Shown: positions 36,941 to 46,052 of the stretch, one piece after another | Position numbering within the stretch: position 1 is the first letter of the stretch | How the letters are laid out: each line of letters opens with the position of its first letter | Made by a program: the position numbers and the translations under genes | NCBI RefSeq assembly: GCF_025359345.1 | Contig: NZ_JANYGQ010000038.1 | Coordinates: forward strand, 62,001-126,000 | From: Mucilaginibacter sp. | Lineage (GTDB): Bacteria; Bacteroidota; Bacteroidia; Sphingobacteriales; Sphingobacteriaceae | Length of the DNA: 64,000 nucleotides | Reading direction: 5' to 3' | Notes under the pieces: generated by a model | What the model saw: the letters and a program-made list of their open reading frames with translations, nothing else | Told to the model about the DNA's origin: nothing | The model's database searches: none

Positions 36941-39436
36941 CTACTTTGCGTCATTTACCGCTTTGACGGCTTCATCAGCAGCTTTTGCTGAGGCGGTATC
37001 ATTCAGTTTTTCGCGCTGGCCTTTAATGGTGGTTAGTAAACCGGTAACAAATGGGCCAACGCCAAATTGTTTGTATTTAATACCCAAATCCTTAAGGGCA
37101 CTGATGCCTTGCTGCGCATATTCAGGCTTATCAACGCGACCTGTCATTGCTGCAAAGCTGCGGGTTAGGCCAAACTTATTCTGCGGCCCAGCGTCCATAT
37201 ATTTTTTGTAGATATATGGCCATTGCTCGCTGGTGCCGTTCAGGGCATAAGTATTCACAATAGCCTGGCTAAGTGCGCCTTTGTTGTCGGCCTCAAAACC
37301 TTTGGCTATGGTTAACGATTGTGCCGGGTCAATCAAAGCAATTGCATTTAAGGCAGCAGCCTGCACAGCGTACGATTGACTGGTTAATGCCTGCTGAAAC
37401 AGCGCCATATTGCCTGATGCCTTTAAAGCACCAAGTTTGGCTAAGGCCGCCGCACGCACCAATGTGTTTTCGTCGGTCTGTGCTAACGAAACCAATACCG
37501 GCAATGCTGCATTATGTATATCATCGTTGCTCATGTTTAACGCCCTGATGGCACGAATGCGCAAACCATAATATTTATCCTTTAAAGCAGCGATCATTAC
37601 TTTTTGTCCGACCTTGTCGCTTTGGTGGTTACCCGCGAAAGTTATGGCTTCCAGGCGGTCCATAAATAATGGCGCATTAAAGTACTGGAACGCAAATTCG
37701 TCAAGAGTTTTGTCGTCGGTTTTTTTGGTAAGTAAAGTTTTATCAGCGTCAACATTTACCAAATCGGGCTTGGTTGCCGATTGGAAATTAAGCGTATCCG
37801 CCTTATCGTTCATCCAAACTTTGTACCTGTTCTTTTTACCGCCGGCGTAAATGTCAATAGCCATTGGTAGTTTAAATGTTTGGCCTTCCTGGGTTTGTGC
37901 TAAGTAAACAGTTTCTGTTTTGGTAGCATCATCATATTTGTAGCTTATTTTTAGCTCCGGGTGACCAGCACCATAATACCATTGGTTAAAAAACCAGGTA
38001 AGGTCGCGCCCGCTCACTTGCTCAAGGGCCAAACGCAGTTGGTGCGGTTCGCCTTCTTTGTAAGCGTTGGTTTTCAGGTATAACCCTAAACCTTTGTAAA
38101 AAGCCTCTTTACCCAAGTAGTTGCGCAACATGTTTAAAATGCGGCCGCCTTTTTGGTAGGTTACAACGTCAAAAACGTCCTCTTTGTCAACATAGTGAAA
38201 GCGAACCAGGTTTTTGCCTTTAGCATCAGGCGAGCCCAGGTAGTTTTGCATCGCATCGTTACTGTGCGAATCGGCTTCATCCTGGCCGTATTTGTGCTCG
38301 GCCCAAAGCATTTCGCTGAAGTCGGCAAATGATTCATTTACGGTAAGGTTGCTCCAGCTTTCGGCAGTAACCAAATCGCCAAACCATTGGTGGAAAAGCT
38401 CGTGCGCGATGGTGCTGCGGCCGGCATCATAGTTGGCATCAATCAGTTCGCGCGGGGTTTCCTGCACGTACTCGCCATGTAAGGTCGCCGAAGTATTTTC
38501 CATCGCACCGCTCACGTAGTCACGTACCACAATCTGCGAGTACTTGGCCCATGGATAATCAACACCAAGGGTTTTTGAATAAAACTCAATCAGCTCCGGC
38601 GTCATGCCGAAAATCTGCTTGGCATAAGGGGCGTATTTAGGCTCCAGGTAATAGCTAACTTCTTTATCACGCCATTTATCTTTATAAATTTTAAAATCGC
38701 CAACGGCCATCATAAACAGGTATGGTGAGTGTGGCAGATCCTGTTTCCAGGTATCGGTACGTGTGCCATCGCCGTTAACTTTTTGCGATACCAGTTTACC
38801 GTTTGATAGTGTTACATATTTATTCAGCACGGTCATGCTGATTTCGTCTGTAGTTTTTTGTTCCGACAAATCAATAGTAGGGAACCAGCACGATGAACCG
38901 GTAGTTTCGCCTTGTGTCCAAATCTGGATCGGCTTATCTTTTTCGGTGCCATCGGGATTAATAAAGTATAGCCCTTTTGCATCGTTTATAGCTGCGCTAC
39001 CCTTAATATGCAATTGATTTGGCTTTGCAGTATAATCAATGTAGATGGTATAGCTTTCAGTACTATGATAAACTTTGTCCAGTTGGATAGCCACGGTAAG
39101 ACTATCGTCATACCTGAACTTCAGCGGCACATTTTTGCCATTTTTTACAATGGCTATGGTTTTAAGGTCCATACCTTTAGCGTCGAGCCTTAAGGTATCA
39201 GTTGGGTAAAAATGCGGCTTCAAAGTAACCCATTCTTTGCCATACAGGAAGCGTTTTTTATAATCGAAACGCACGTCAAGTTTGGTGTGCACCAAATCGT
39301 TAATTTTTGGCGGTGTTTCGCGGTAAATTTTCATTGCCGGGTCTTCCGGTTTGGTAGCCTGTGCATTTACCCCCGTTGCAGCAAGCCCAACAAACAGGCC
39401 CGAAAGGATAAATGGTGATAGTTTTTTAAAATTCAT
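36941..39436 (-). CDS. M1 family metallo-aminopeptidase with HEAT-like C-terminus
   Basis: An 831-residue secreted zinc aminopeptidase that removes N-terminal residues from peptides. Signal peptide: SPFILSGLFVGLAATGVNAQ near the start. The N-terminal beta-sandwich is followed by the exopeptidase motif GAMENTSATLHG, the zinc motif HELFHQWFGD, and the downstream Glu of NESFADFSE. Tyr for transition-state stabilisation is expected in VTYQKGGRILNMLRNY. After the catalytic domain a beta-domain and about 250 residues of helical repeats (KLGALKASGNMALFQQALTS) resemble ERAP/HEAT-like regions. It probably works in the periplasm or at the cell surface. Two hairpins follow the stop. The gene is monocistronic by spacing. 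Confidence 0.93.
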   Translation of the reverse strand: MNFKKLSPFILSGLFVGLAATGVNAQATKPEDPAMKIYRETPPKINDLVHTKLDVRFDYKKRFLYGKEWVTLKPHFYPTDTLRLDAKGMDLKTIAIVKNGKNVPLKFRYDDSLTVAIQLDKVYHSTESYTIYIDYTAKPNQLHIKGSAAINDAKGLYFINPDGTEKDKPIQIWTQGETTGSSCWFPTIDLSEQKTTDEISMTVLNKYVTLSNGKLVSQKVNGDGTRTDTWKQDLPHSPYLFMMAVGDFKIYKDKWRDKEVSYYLEPKYAPYAKQIFGMTPELIEFYSKTLGVDYPWAKYSQIVVRDYVSGAMENTSATLHGEYVQETPRELIDANYDAGRSTIAHELFHQWFGDLVTAESWSNLTVNESFADFSEMLWAEHKYGQDEADSHSNDAMQNYLGSPDAKGKNLVRFHYVDKEDVFDVVTYQKGGRILNMLRNYLGKEAFYKGLGLYLKTNAYKEGEPHQLRLALEQVSGRDLTWFFNQWYYGAGHPELKISYKYDDATKTETVYLAQTQEGQTFKLPMAIDIYAGGKKNRYKVWMNDKADTLNFQSATKPDLVNVDADKTLLTKKTDDKTLDEFAFQYFNAPLFMDRLEAITFAGNHQSDKVGQKVMIAALKDKYYGLRIRAIRALNMSNDDIHNAALPVLVSLAQTDENTLVRAAALAKLGALKASGNMALFQQALTSQSYAVQAAALNAIALIDPAQSLTIAKGFEADNKGALSQAIVNTYALNGTSEQWPYIYKKYMDAGPQNKFGLTRSFAAMTGRVDKPEYAQQGISALKDLGIKYKQFGVGPFVTGLLTTIKGQREKLNDTASAKAADEAVKAVNDAK

Positions 39437-39523
39437 GGTTATTTATTTGTATAGGTTTTTTGTTCTTTTAATAAGATACACAATGCATTACGTATCTACT
39501 TTGTTTGCGTATTTAGGTTAATA

Positions 39524-40804
39524 TTATTGTAAGTATATTTTTCCGTCCTTCATTATAAAGGCCATATGTTGCATTACTTTAATGTCTTGCAGTGGGTCGC
39601 CGTCAACGGCCACAATGTCGGCAAGTTTACCTTTTTCAACGCTGCCCAGTTTATCGCTTACGCCCAGCAAATCGGCGGCGCTGGTGGTTGCAGCTTTTAT
39701 GGCCTCCATTGGCGGCATTCCGGCCTCAACCATGTACTCAAATTCCTTGGCGTTTTTTCCATGGGCGTACACACCGGCATCGGTGCCGAACGCTATTTTT
39801 ACACCCGCCTTGTAGGCCTTTCCAAATGTTTGCTGTATCACTGTGCCAACTTCCATCGCCTTACGCGCAATAACGGGCGGAAAATAGCCGCTTATTTTTG
39901 CAGAATCAGCAACCGATTTCCCGGCAATGATGGTAGGTACCAAATAAGTCCCGTATTTTTTTGCCAGCTCCATATCTTCCTCGTTCATGAAGGTGCCATG
40001 CTCAATTGAAGTAACCCCGCCAAGTATGGCCCTTTTGATCCCTTCGGCGCCGTGAGCATGGCAGGCCACGCGCAGGCCGTAATCTTTGGCAGTTTCAACC
40101 ACAGCTTTTATTTCATCTACCGAAAACTCGGCGCCCGAGCTGTTTTCGCTCAAATCAAGTACGCCGCCGGTTGAGGCTATCTTGATAACATCCGATCCAC
40201 GCTTAAACTGGAAACGCACCGCTTTTATCAATTCGTCGCGGCCGTCAGCAACGCCATCTTCCGGGCCCATTTTGTGGTTAAAGGCATCATCCCTGAATCC
40301 TACCGAATTATCCATGTGGCCGCCTGTGCCAGATATGGCCCTGCCTGCAGTAAATATCCTTGGACCGTCAACTTCGCCTTTTTGCACAGCCTTACGCAAG
40401 CTGATGTTTACGCCGCTGCCGCCCAAATCGCGCACAGTAGTAAAACCTGCCATCAGCGTACGTTTAGCGTATACCGCTGCTTTGTAAGCTATATCGGCAT
40501 CGGTTAATGTAAAGCCTTCTATCAATGAATTTTTACTGCCCTGGCTTTCCAGGTGCACATGGCAATCAATAAGGCCGGGCATTACTGTTTTGTTTTTCAG
40601 GTCGATAACCTTGTCGCCGGCATTGCCGCTAACATAGCCTTTTTGGACGCCGGTTATCATGTTGCCATCAACAACTATCGTAACCTCGGTTTGCACCTTG
40701 CCGGCAATGCCGTCAATCAGTTTGCCACACTGGATATACGTGCGTTGAGCAAACGCAGCAGGGGCAATAAATAGCAGGAGAATAAAGTAAAAGTTCTTTA
40801 TCAT
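39524..40804 (-). CDS. Secreted metal-dependent amidohydrolase
   Basis: A 426-residue hydrolase with signal peptide MIKNFYFILLLFIAPAAFAQ. The amidohydrolase fold is shown by KTVMPGLIDCHVHLES (HxH metal ligands), ACHAHGAEG (third-strand His), TSIEHGTFMNEED and FGTDAGVYAHGKN (catalytic Asp), with metal-bound triose-phosphate-isomerase barrel layout. Such imidazolonepropionase-like proteins in Bacteroidota act on cyclic amides or dipeptides such as prolyl peptides; the exact substrate is not readable. It lies upstream of the M1 aminopeptidase on the same strand with an 87 bp gap, so the pair could together degrade peptides in the periplasm (inference). Confidence 0.88.
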   Translation of the reverse strand: MIKNFYFILLLFIAPAAFAQRTYIQCGKLIDGIAGKVQTEVTIVVDGNMITGVQKGYVSGNAGDKVIDLKNKTVMPGLIDCHVHLESQGSKNSLIEGFTLTDADIAYKAAVYAKRTLMAGFTTVRDLGGSGVNISLRKAVQKGEVDGPRIFTAGRAISGTGGHMDNSVGFRDDAFNHKMGPEDGVADGRDELIKAVRFQFKRGSDVIKIASTGGVLDLSENSSGAEFSVDEIKAVVETAKDYGLRVACHAHGAEGIKRAILGGVTSIEHGTFMNEEDMELAKKYGTYLVPTIIAGKSVADSAKISGYFPPVIARKAMEVGTVIQQTFGKAYKAGVKIAFGTDAGVYAHGKNAKEFEYMVEAGMPPMEAIKAATTSAADLLGVSDKLGSVEKGKLADIVAVDGDPLQDIKVMQHMAFIMKDGKIYLQ

Positions 40805-41070
40805 ACGCGTTTAGGATAAATACGGGTCAGTTAATTTAAAGCTAAATTATAAAGTTTTTAACAATAAAGCTATGATAGGCTTGTATTCAAATATGTTACA
40901 ACTCCCAAGCTTTTTATTTTTCGTGTGATATTGGCCCAACAGGTCAAAACCGCACGCAAACTGTTCGGATGCGAACATCTGTAGAAGTAAATATGTATTT
41001 TAAATGATTTATAATGAGTTGTTTATATAAATGGCATGTGTTTTATATTAATAGGTTCGGCTATGAACCA

Positions 41071-41084
41071 TCCGCACGTGCGGA
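41071..41084. promoter_or_regulatory. Perfect 14-bp palindrome before the permease genes
   Basis: TCCGCACGTGCGGA lies 17 bp before the start of the first ABC permease, inside the 297 bp gap downstream of the divergent amidohydrolase. A second short inverted repeat, GTTCG-GATG-CGAAC, is at 40963-40976. Both are placed where a repressor or activator could bind. No other gene is seen in the gap. Confidence 0.5.
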
Positions 41085-41101
41085 ATTAACGATAAACTAT
41101 T

Positions 41102-43468
41102 ATGATACGAAACTATTTTAAAATTGCCTGGAGAAACATTACCAGGCATAAAGCCTATTCGTTTATTAATTTATCGGGACTGGCCATTGGTATGGCTTCA
41201 AGCATCCTGATATTGCTTTGGGTGCAGAACGAGTTAAGCTACGACCGCTTTCACAAAAACGCAGATCAAACTTATCGCATTACCTGCGACGCAAGCGGTT
41301 TTAAAGCAGCAGTAAACACAGCTGGCATGCCAGCCGGCTTGAAAGCGCAAATGCCCGAAATAAAAAATACGGTAAGGTTGAGCCACCTTTCGAGTAACTT
41401 GTTTGAAGCGGGGACACGGAAATTTGAGGAAAAGCGGGTTTTTTATGTTGATTCTACTTTTTTCCAGGTCTTCTCCTTCCAATTGGTTAAGGGCGATCCT
41501 TCAACAGCTTTAAACCGGGTTGATGGCGTGCTGCTTACGCAGGATATGGCAAAGAAATACTTTGGACAAGAAGATGCCATAGGCAAAGTGCTACGTAAAG
41601 ACAACGGCAGTAATGTGGTGGTTACCGGTGTTTTGGCTAATATCCCTGCCAACTCTCACTTGCAGTTTGATTTTCTTTTGCCGATGTCGTCAATTGCTAA
41701 GGATGATTATGATTTGAAAACTAACACCTGGGGTAACTTTAATTATTACAGCTATGTGGTGCTTGATAAAAATTTCGTGTCTTCCCCTGAGTCACTCTTG
41801 CGTTTTAATAACAAGATGAATGCGATTTACAAAGCGCATCAACCCAATCAAAAAATAGTTTTTCAATTACAGCCTTTAACTTCAATCCATCTCGCAACCC
41901 CGTTGCAGGTAGATTTGGAAGGCCATGGAAATTCGCAATACGTCACCATTTTCTTTATCGTTGCCATTTTAATCCTCATAGTGGCCTGCATCAATTTCAT
42001 GAACCTGGCTACTGCACGTTCAGCCCGCAGAGCAAGGGAAATAGGCTTGCGTAAAGTATCCGGCGCTATCCGCGGGCAGCTTATCCTCCAATTTTTAAGC
42101 GAATCTGTACTGATATCGTTTTTGGCTTTGCTGTTGGCATTGGCAATGGTATACCTGTTTTTACCGGTGTTTAACAACCTTGCGGATAAACAGCTTAACA
42201 TTAATTTTTTAGATACAAAGCTTTGGTTAAGCCTGATCGGTATTGCTATACTTACGGGCTTTATTTCGGGCAGCTACCCTTTTTTGTTCCTCTCGGGCTT
42301 TAACCCTGTTAAAGTGCTTAAAGGCAATATGAAGTCGATGGGCGGTAACCTAACCTTTCGCAACACACTGGTTGTAATGCAATTTGTCGTCTCCATCCTG
42401 CTGCTTGTAGGCACAGTTACTATTTACAACCAGCTTAAATTTATCCAAAACCGTAACCCAGGTTTCGAGAAAGCTAACCTGCTGTATATGCCAATGAACG
42501 GCGATATGTGGAACAAACAACAGGCATTAAAAACCGAGCTGAAGCGTAACCCGCTTACGGCCAATTTTGCCGTTGTTAGTGATTTGCCCATCAACCTTAT
42601 AGCCGGTACGCTTAATGTACAATGGGACGGGAAAGACCCAAAATCACAAATAGTTATCCCGTCGATGGATGTCAGCGAAGATTTTATTTCAGTATTTAAA
42701 ATGAAGATATTGAAAGGGCGGGGCTTTTCAAACGCGTTTAAAACTGATTCTAACAAATATGTCGTTAACGAGAAGATGATTGCCGTAATTGGGCTTAGTA
42801 AGGATAATGCCATAGGCAAACCCCTGAAATTTCAGGGGATGAAAGGTAACATCATTGGAGTGGTGCAAGACTTTAATTTTAAGCCCATTCAACAATCTAT
42901 TGAACCGCTGGTGCTACGGTTTAACCGTTATGGTGGCTACATCATCTTAAGGACTCAAGCCAAAACTACTGTGGCTACTATAAAAGCCCTTGAACAAATA
43001 AGCCGCAGTCTTAATCCCACCTATCCCTTTAAATATGATTTCCTGAACCAGGATTTGGCGCGGATGTACAGAGGCGAGCAAAAAATGGGCAGCATATTTA
43101 ACCTGTTTGCAGGTTTAGCTATCTTTATTTCGTGTCTTGGTTTATATGGGTTGTCGGCATTTATGGCCGAGCAGCGCACGCGTGAGATAGGCGTGCGCAA
43201 GGTGTTGGGCGCTTCGCTGGTAAATATCGTTTATTTATTGTCGACAGGCTTTACAAGGCTGATCCTCATAGCCATAGTTATAGCTATACCAGTTTCGTGG
43301 TTTGCGGTTAACCATTGGCTGGAAGGCTTTGCCTATCATATCAGTATCGGCTGGGCCGTATTCGTTTTGTCCTCTCTGGCTGCATTAATTATTTCGTGGG
43401 TAACAGTTAGTTACGAATCTATAAAAGTAGCCATCGTTAACCCGATAAAGAGTTTGCGTTCCGAGTGA
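41102..43468 (+). CDS. ABC transporter permease, FtsX/MacB-like (1)
   Basis: A 788-residue membrane protein of the type IV MacB/FtsX class. Starts MIRNYFKIAWRNITRHKAYS, an anchor helix follows (LSGLAIGMASSILILLWVQN), then a periplasmic MacB_PCD domain of about 240 residues, then FtsX core helices (YVTIFFIVAILILIVACINF with NLATARSARRAREIGLRKVS). A second PCD and FtsX unit gives two repeated halves, unlike the single copy of MacB. The C-terminus is VAIVNPIKSLRSE. These Bacteroidota permeases use ATP from a separate ATPase to move or release peptides, lipids or antibiotics (mechanotransmission). No ATPase gene lies in this cluster. Confidence 0.9.
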   Translation: MIRNYFKIAWRNITRHKAYSFINLSGLAIGMASSILILLWVQNELSYDRFHKNADQTYRITCDASGFKAAVNTAGMPAGLKAQMPEIKNTVRLSHLSSNLFEAGTRKFEEKRVFYVDSTFFQVFSFQLVKGDPSTALNRVDGVLLTQDMAKKYFGQEDAIGKVLRKDNGSNVVVTGVLANIPANSHLQFDFLLPMSSIAKDDYDLKTNTWGNFNYYSYVVLDKNFVSSPESLLRFNNKMNAIYKAHQPNQKIVFQLQPLTSIHLATPLQVDLEGHGNSQYVTIFFIVAILILIVACINFMNLATARSARRAREIGLRKVSGAIRGQLILQFLSESVLISFLALLLALAMVYLFLPVFNNLADKQLNINFLDTKLWLSLIGIAILTGFISGSYPFLFLSGFNPVKVLKGNMKSMGGNLTFRNTLVVMQFVVSILLLVGTVTIYNQLKFIQNRNPGFEKANLLYMPMNGDMWNKQQALKTELKRNPLTANFAVVSDLPINLIAGTLNVQWDGKDPKSQIVIPSMDVSEDFISVFKMKILKGRGFSNAFKTDSNKYVVNEKMIAVIGLSKDNAIGKPLKFQGMKGNIIGVVQDFNFKPIQQSIEPLVLRFNRYGGYIILRTQAKTTVATIKALEQISRSLNPTYPFKYDFLNQDLARMYRGEQKMGSIFNLFAGLAIFISCLGLYGLSAFMAEQRTREIGVRKVLGASLVNIVYLLSTGFTRLILIAIVIAIPVSWFAVNHWLEGFAYHISIGWAVFVLSSLAALIISWVTVSYESIKVAIVNPIKSLRSE

Positions 43469-43486
43469 TTAGGGACCAGAGACTAG
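43467..43486. repeat. Word repeat overlapping the first permease's stop
   Basis: GATTAGGGACCAGAGACTAG, overlapping the permease stop codon. The same words inverted are at 50413-50442 (CTAGTCTCTGATCTCTAG). Confidence 0.5.
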
Positions 43487-43541
43487 TTGAAAAAAGAAAC
43501 TCCGGCCATGATTTATTAACCATTAACTATAAACTAACAAA

Positions 43542-45914
43542 ATGATACGAAACTATTTAAAAGTGGCCTGGCGTAACCTGGTGAGGAACAAGGCCCATAC
43601 CTTTATAAACATGGCAGGCCTTTCGGTTGGGCTTGTTTGCAGTTTGCTTATTTTGCTTTGGGTGCAAAACGAGTTGGACGTTGATACGTTTCATAAAAAC
43701 AATAAACGGTTGTTCAGCATCTACGAGCGCTTTTATTCGGAGCATAAAGCTATTGCAAGCTATGGTACATCAGGCATATTGGATACGCTTTTGAAAACAA
43801 ATATTCCCGAAATTGAATACGCTTCGGCAATTGGTTTTAACGGGCAGCACATATTTAAGGTAGGCGATAAAATATTAAAACAGGCGGGCAACTCGGCCAA
43901 CGAAGATTTTTTTAAAATGTTCAGTTATAAACTGTTGCAGGGCAACCCTAAAACCGCCCTCACTGCGCCCCTTGGAATAGCAATCTCCAGGAAAATGGCC
44001 GAAGATTTTTTCGGCAGCGCGCAAAACGCAATGGGGAAAACCATCCGGTATGATGATAAAAAAGACTTAAGCGTTACTGCGGTATTTGAAAACATCCCGG
44101 CAAACTCATCACGAAAGTTTGAATACCTAACCAATTGGGAATGGTTTCTGCAGGAAAATGAATGGGCCAGGCAAATTACTACCATTGGCCCCGGTGTGTT
44201 TATCCAGCTAAGAGAAAACGCGAACCCTGCACTGGTAGAAAAAAAGATTCTGCATTTAATGGACAAGTATAATGGCGACCAGCAAAAAGGGGCGCATTCA
44301 AACGAACTGGGTATGCAGCCATACAGCGAATTCTACCTGCACGGTAATTTTGTTGACGGGCAGTTGGAAGGCGGCCGCATAGGCTATGTTAACCTGTTCA
44401 GCATTGTCGCAGTTTTTATCTTACTGATAGCCTGTATCAATTTCATGAACCTGACCACTGCCCGTTCGGTTAAACGTGCACGCGAAATTGGCGTGCGTAA
44501 GGTAGTCGGCGCGGTGCGGGGCGTATTGATAAAACAATTTATAGGGGAGTCGGTACTGTTAACTTCGGTTGCCGTATTATTTGCGCTGTTTTTACTGGCA
44601 TTGCTGCTGCCGTATTTTAATATTGTTACCCAAAAAAAAATTGACCTGCCGTTTAGCCAACCGCTGTTTTGGGTGAAACTGGTGTCAATTACTTTAATAA
44701 CCGGTATAGTTTCTGGCAGTTACCCTGCGATATTTCTGTCGTCATTTAACCCGGTTAAAGTGTTAAAGGGCACTATGAAAATTGAATCGGGCAGTACCGT
44801 ATTCCGTAAAGGGTTGGTGGTGTTCCAGTTTGTATTGTCTGTTATACTAATTATCGGCACGCTCATCATTTCCCGGCAGGTAAACTATATTCAATGCATC
44901 AACCTCGGTTACGACAAGGAAAACCTGGTTTATATGCCATTGGAAGGTACCCTGCCTGCCAAATTTGAAGTTTTTAAGGATGAGGCGTTACGGATGCCCG
45001 GTATTCAATCCGTCACCCGTATAACAACCACGCCCACCAATATTGAAACCAGCGACGGCGATACTGACTGGGATGGAAAAGACCCCAATTTAAACCTGCA
45101 GTTTACGCAGGCGGCAGTAGGATATAACTTTACCCAAACCATGAAATTGAAGTTGCTTAGCGGCAGGGATTATTCGAAGGTATTCCCCAGTGATACCACA
45201 GGGTTTTTGATTAACGAAGCTGCGGCAAAAAAAATAGGCTATGCTGACCCTGTGGGCAGGCGGTTAACATTCCGTCAAAGGCCGGGCAGGATTATCGGCG
45301 TTTTAAAGGATTTCCATTACAACTCTTTACATGAAGAAATCAGGCCAATGATTTTACGTTTTGGTGAACATCAGTCTTTCGGCAGTGCGCTAATCAGGAC
45401 GCAACCGGGGAAAACAAAACAGGCAATAGCCAGTTTGCAAAACCTTTACCGGCAGTTAAACCCCAATTTCCAGTTTTCTTATACCTTCTCCGACGAAGAA
45501 TATAAAAAATTATATAACGATGAGCAGGTGGTGAGCGACCTTTCGAACGCATTTGCCGTACTGGCCATTTTAATATCGTGCCTTGGCTTATTAGGCCTGG
45601 CAATGTTTACCGCCGAGCGGCGTATTAAGGAAATAGGTATCCGCAAAGTTTTGGGTGCCAGTGTGGGCTCGTTGTTTGCATTACTCTCAACAGAGTTTTT
45701 ATCGCTGGTTGTTATTGCCATGTTAATCGCTATCCCGGTTGCTTGGTATGCCACCGATAAATGGCTGCAGACTTTCGCCTATCATACGCCCGTACAATGG
45801 TGGATGTTCGCCCTTTCGGGTGGATTGATAATACTGGTGGCCGTGGCAACGGTAAGCTTCCATGCAATTAAAGCTGCTTTGGTAAACCCGATAAAGAGTT
45901 TGCGTTCGGAGTGA
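43542..45914 (+). CDS. ABC transporter permease, FtsX/MacB-like (2)
   Basis: A 790-residue paralogue of the preceding permease, with the same order of anchor helix, PCD, FtsX core, second PCD and FtsX core. Near-identical landmarks are LLILLWVQNELDVDTFHKNN, LLIACINFMNLTTARSVKRA and the end NPIKSLRSE. The two genes are 73 bp apart in the same direction, so they are probably one operon formed by tandem duplication. They may form a heterodimer, the usual state for this family, with an ATPase encoded elsewhere. A terminator follows at 45950. Confidence 0.9.
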   Translation: MIRNYLKVAWRNLVRNKAHTFINMAGLSVGLVCSLLILLWVQNELDVDTFHKNNKRLFSIYERFYSEHKAIASYGTSGILDTLLKTNIPEIEYASAIGFNGQHIFKVGDKILKQAGNSANEDFFKMFSYKLLQGNPKTALTAPLGIAISRKMAEDFFGSAQNAMGKTIRYDDKKDLSVTAVFENIPANSSRKFEYLTNWEWFLQENEWARQITTIGPGVFIQLRENANPALVEKKILHLMDKYNGDQQKGAHSNELGMQPYSEFYLHGNFVDGQLEGGRIGYVNLFSIVAVFILLIACINFMNLTTARSVKRAREIGVRKVVGAVRGVLIKQFIGESVLLTSVAVLFALFLLALLLPYFNIVTQKKIDLPFSQPLFWVKLVSITLITGIVSGSYPAIFLSSFNPVKVLKGTMKIESGSTVFRKGLVVFQFVLSVILIIGTLIISRQVNYIQCINLGYDKENLVYMPLEGTLPAKFEVFKDEALRMPGIQSVTRITTTPTNIETSDGDTDWDGKDPNLNLQFTQAAVGYNFTQTMKLKLLSGRDYSKVFPSDTTGFLINEAAAKKIGYADPVGRRLTFRQRPGRIIGVLKDFHYNSLHEEIRPMILRFGEHQSFGSALIRTQPGKTKQAIASLQNLYRQLNPNFQFSYTFSDEEYKKLYNDEQVVSDLSNAFAVLAILISCLGLLGLAMFTAERRIKEIGIRKVLGASVGSLFALLSTEFLSLVVIAMLIAIPVAWYATDKWLQTFAYHTPVQWWMFALSGGLIILVAVATVSFHAIKAALVNPIKSLRSE

Positions 45915-45949
45915 TCGCGGTTGCTATCGGAAGGCATCAAATCCTAGTC

Positions 45950-45980
45950 GCAGCTTGTAGCAACACAGGCTGCTTTTTTA
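45950..45980 (+). terminator. Rho-independent terminator after the permease pair
   Basis: GCAGC at 45950-45954 and GCTGC at 45969-45973 form a stem with a T run at 45974-45979, 36 bp after the second permease's stop. Confidence 0.65.
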
Positions 45981-46052
45981 TATTTATTAAATTTTCGGCT
46001 GTAACTATATGTGTCAATTCACAGTCTTATCTTTAATCAAATGCTTATCATC

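Noticed and set aside
46011..46052. GTG start of the esterase frame
   Set aside because: It adds a non-signal extension; the ATG at 46053 starts a typical signal peptide.
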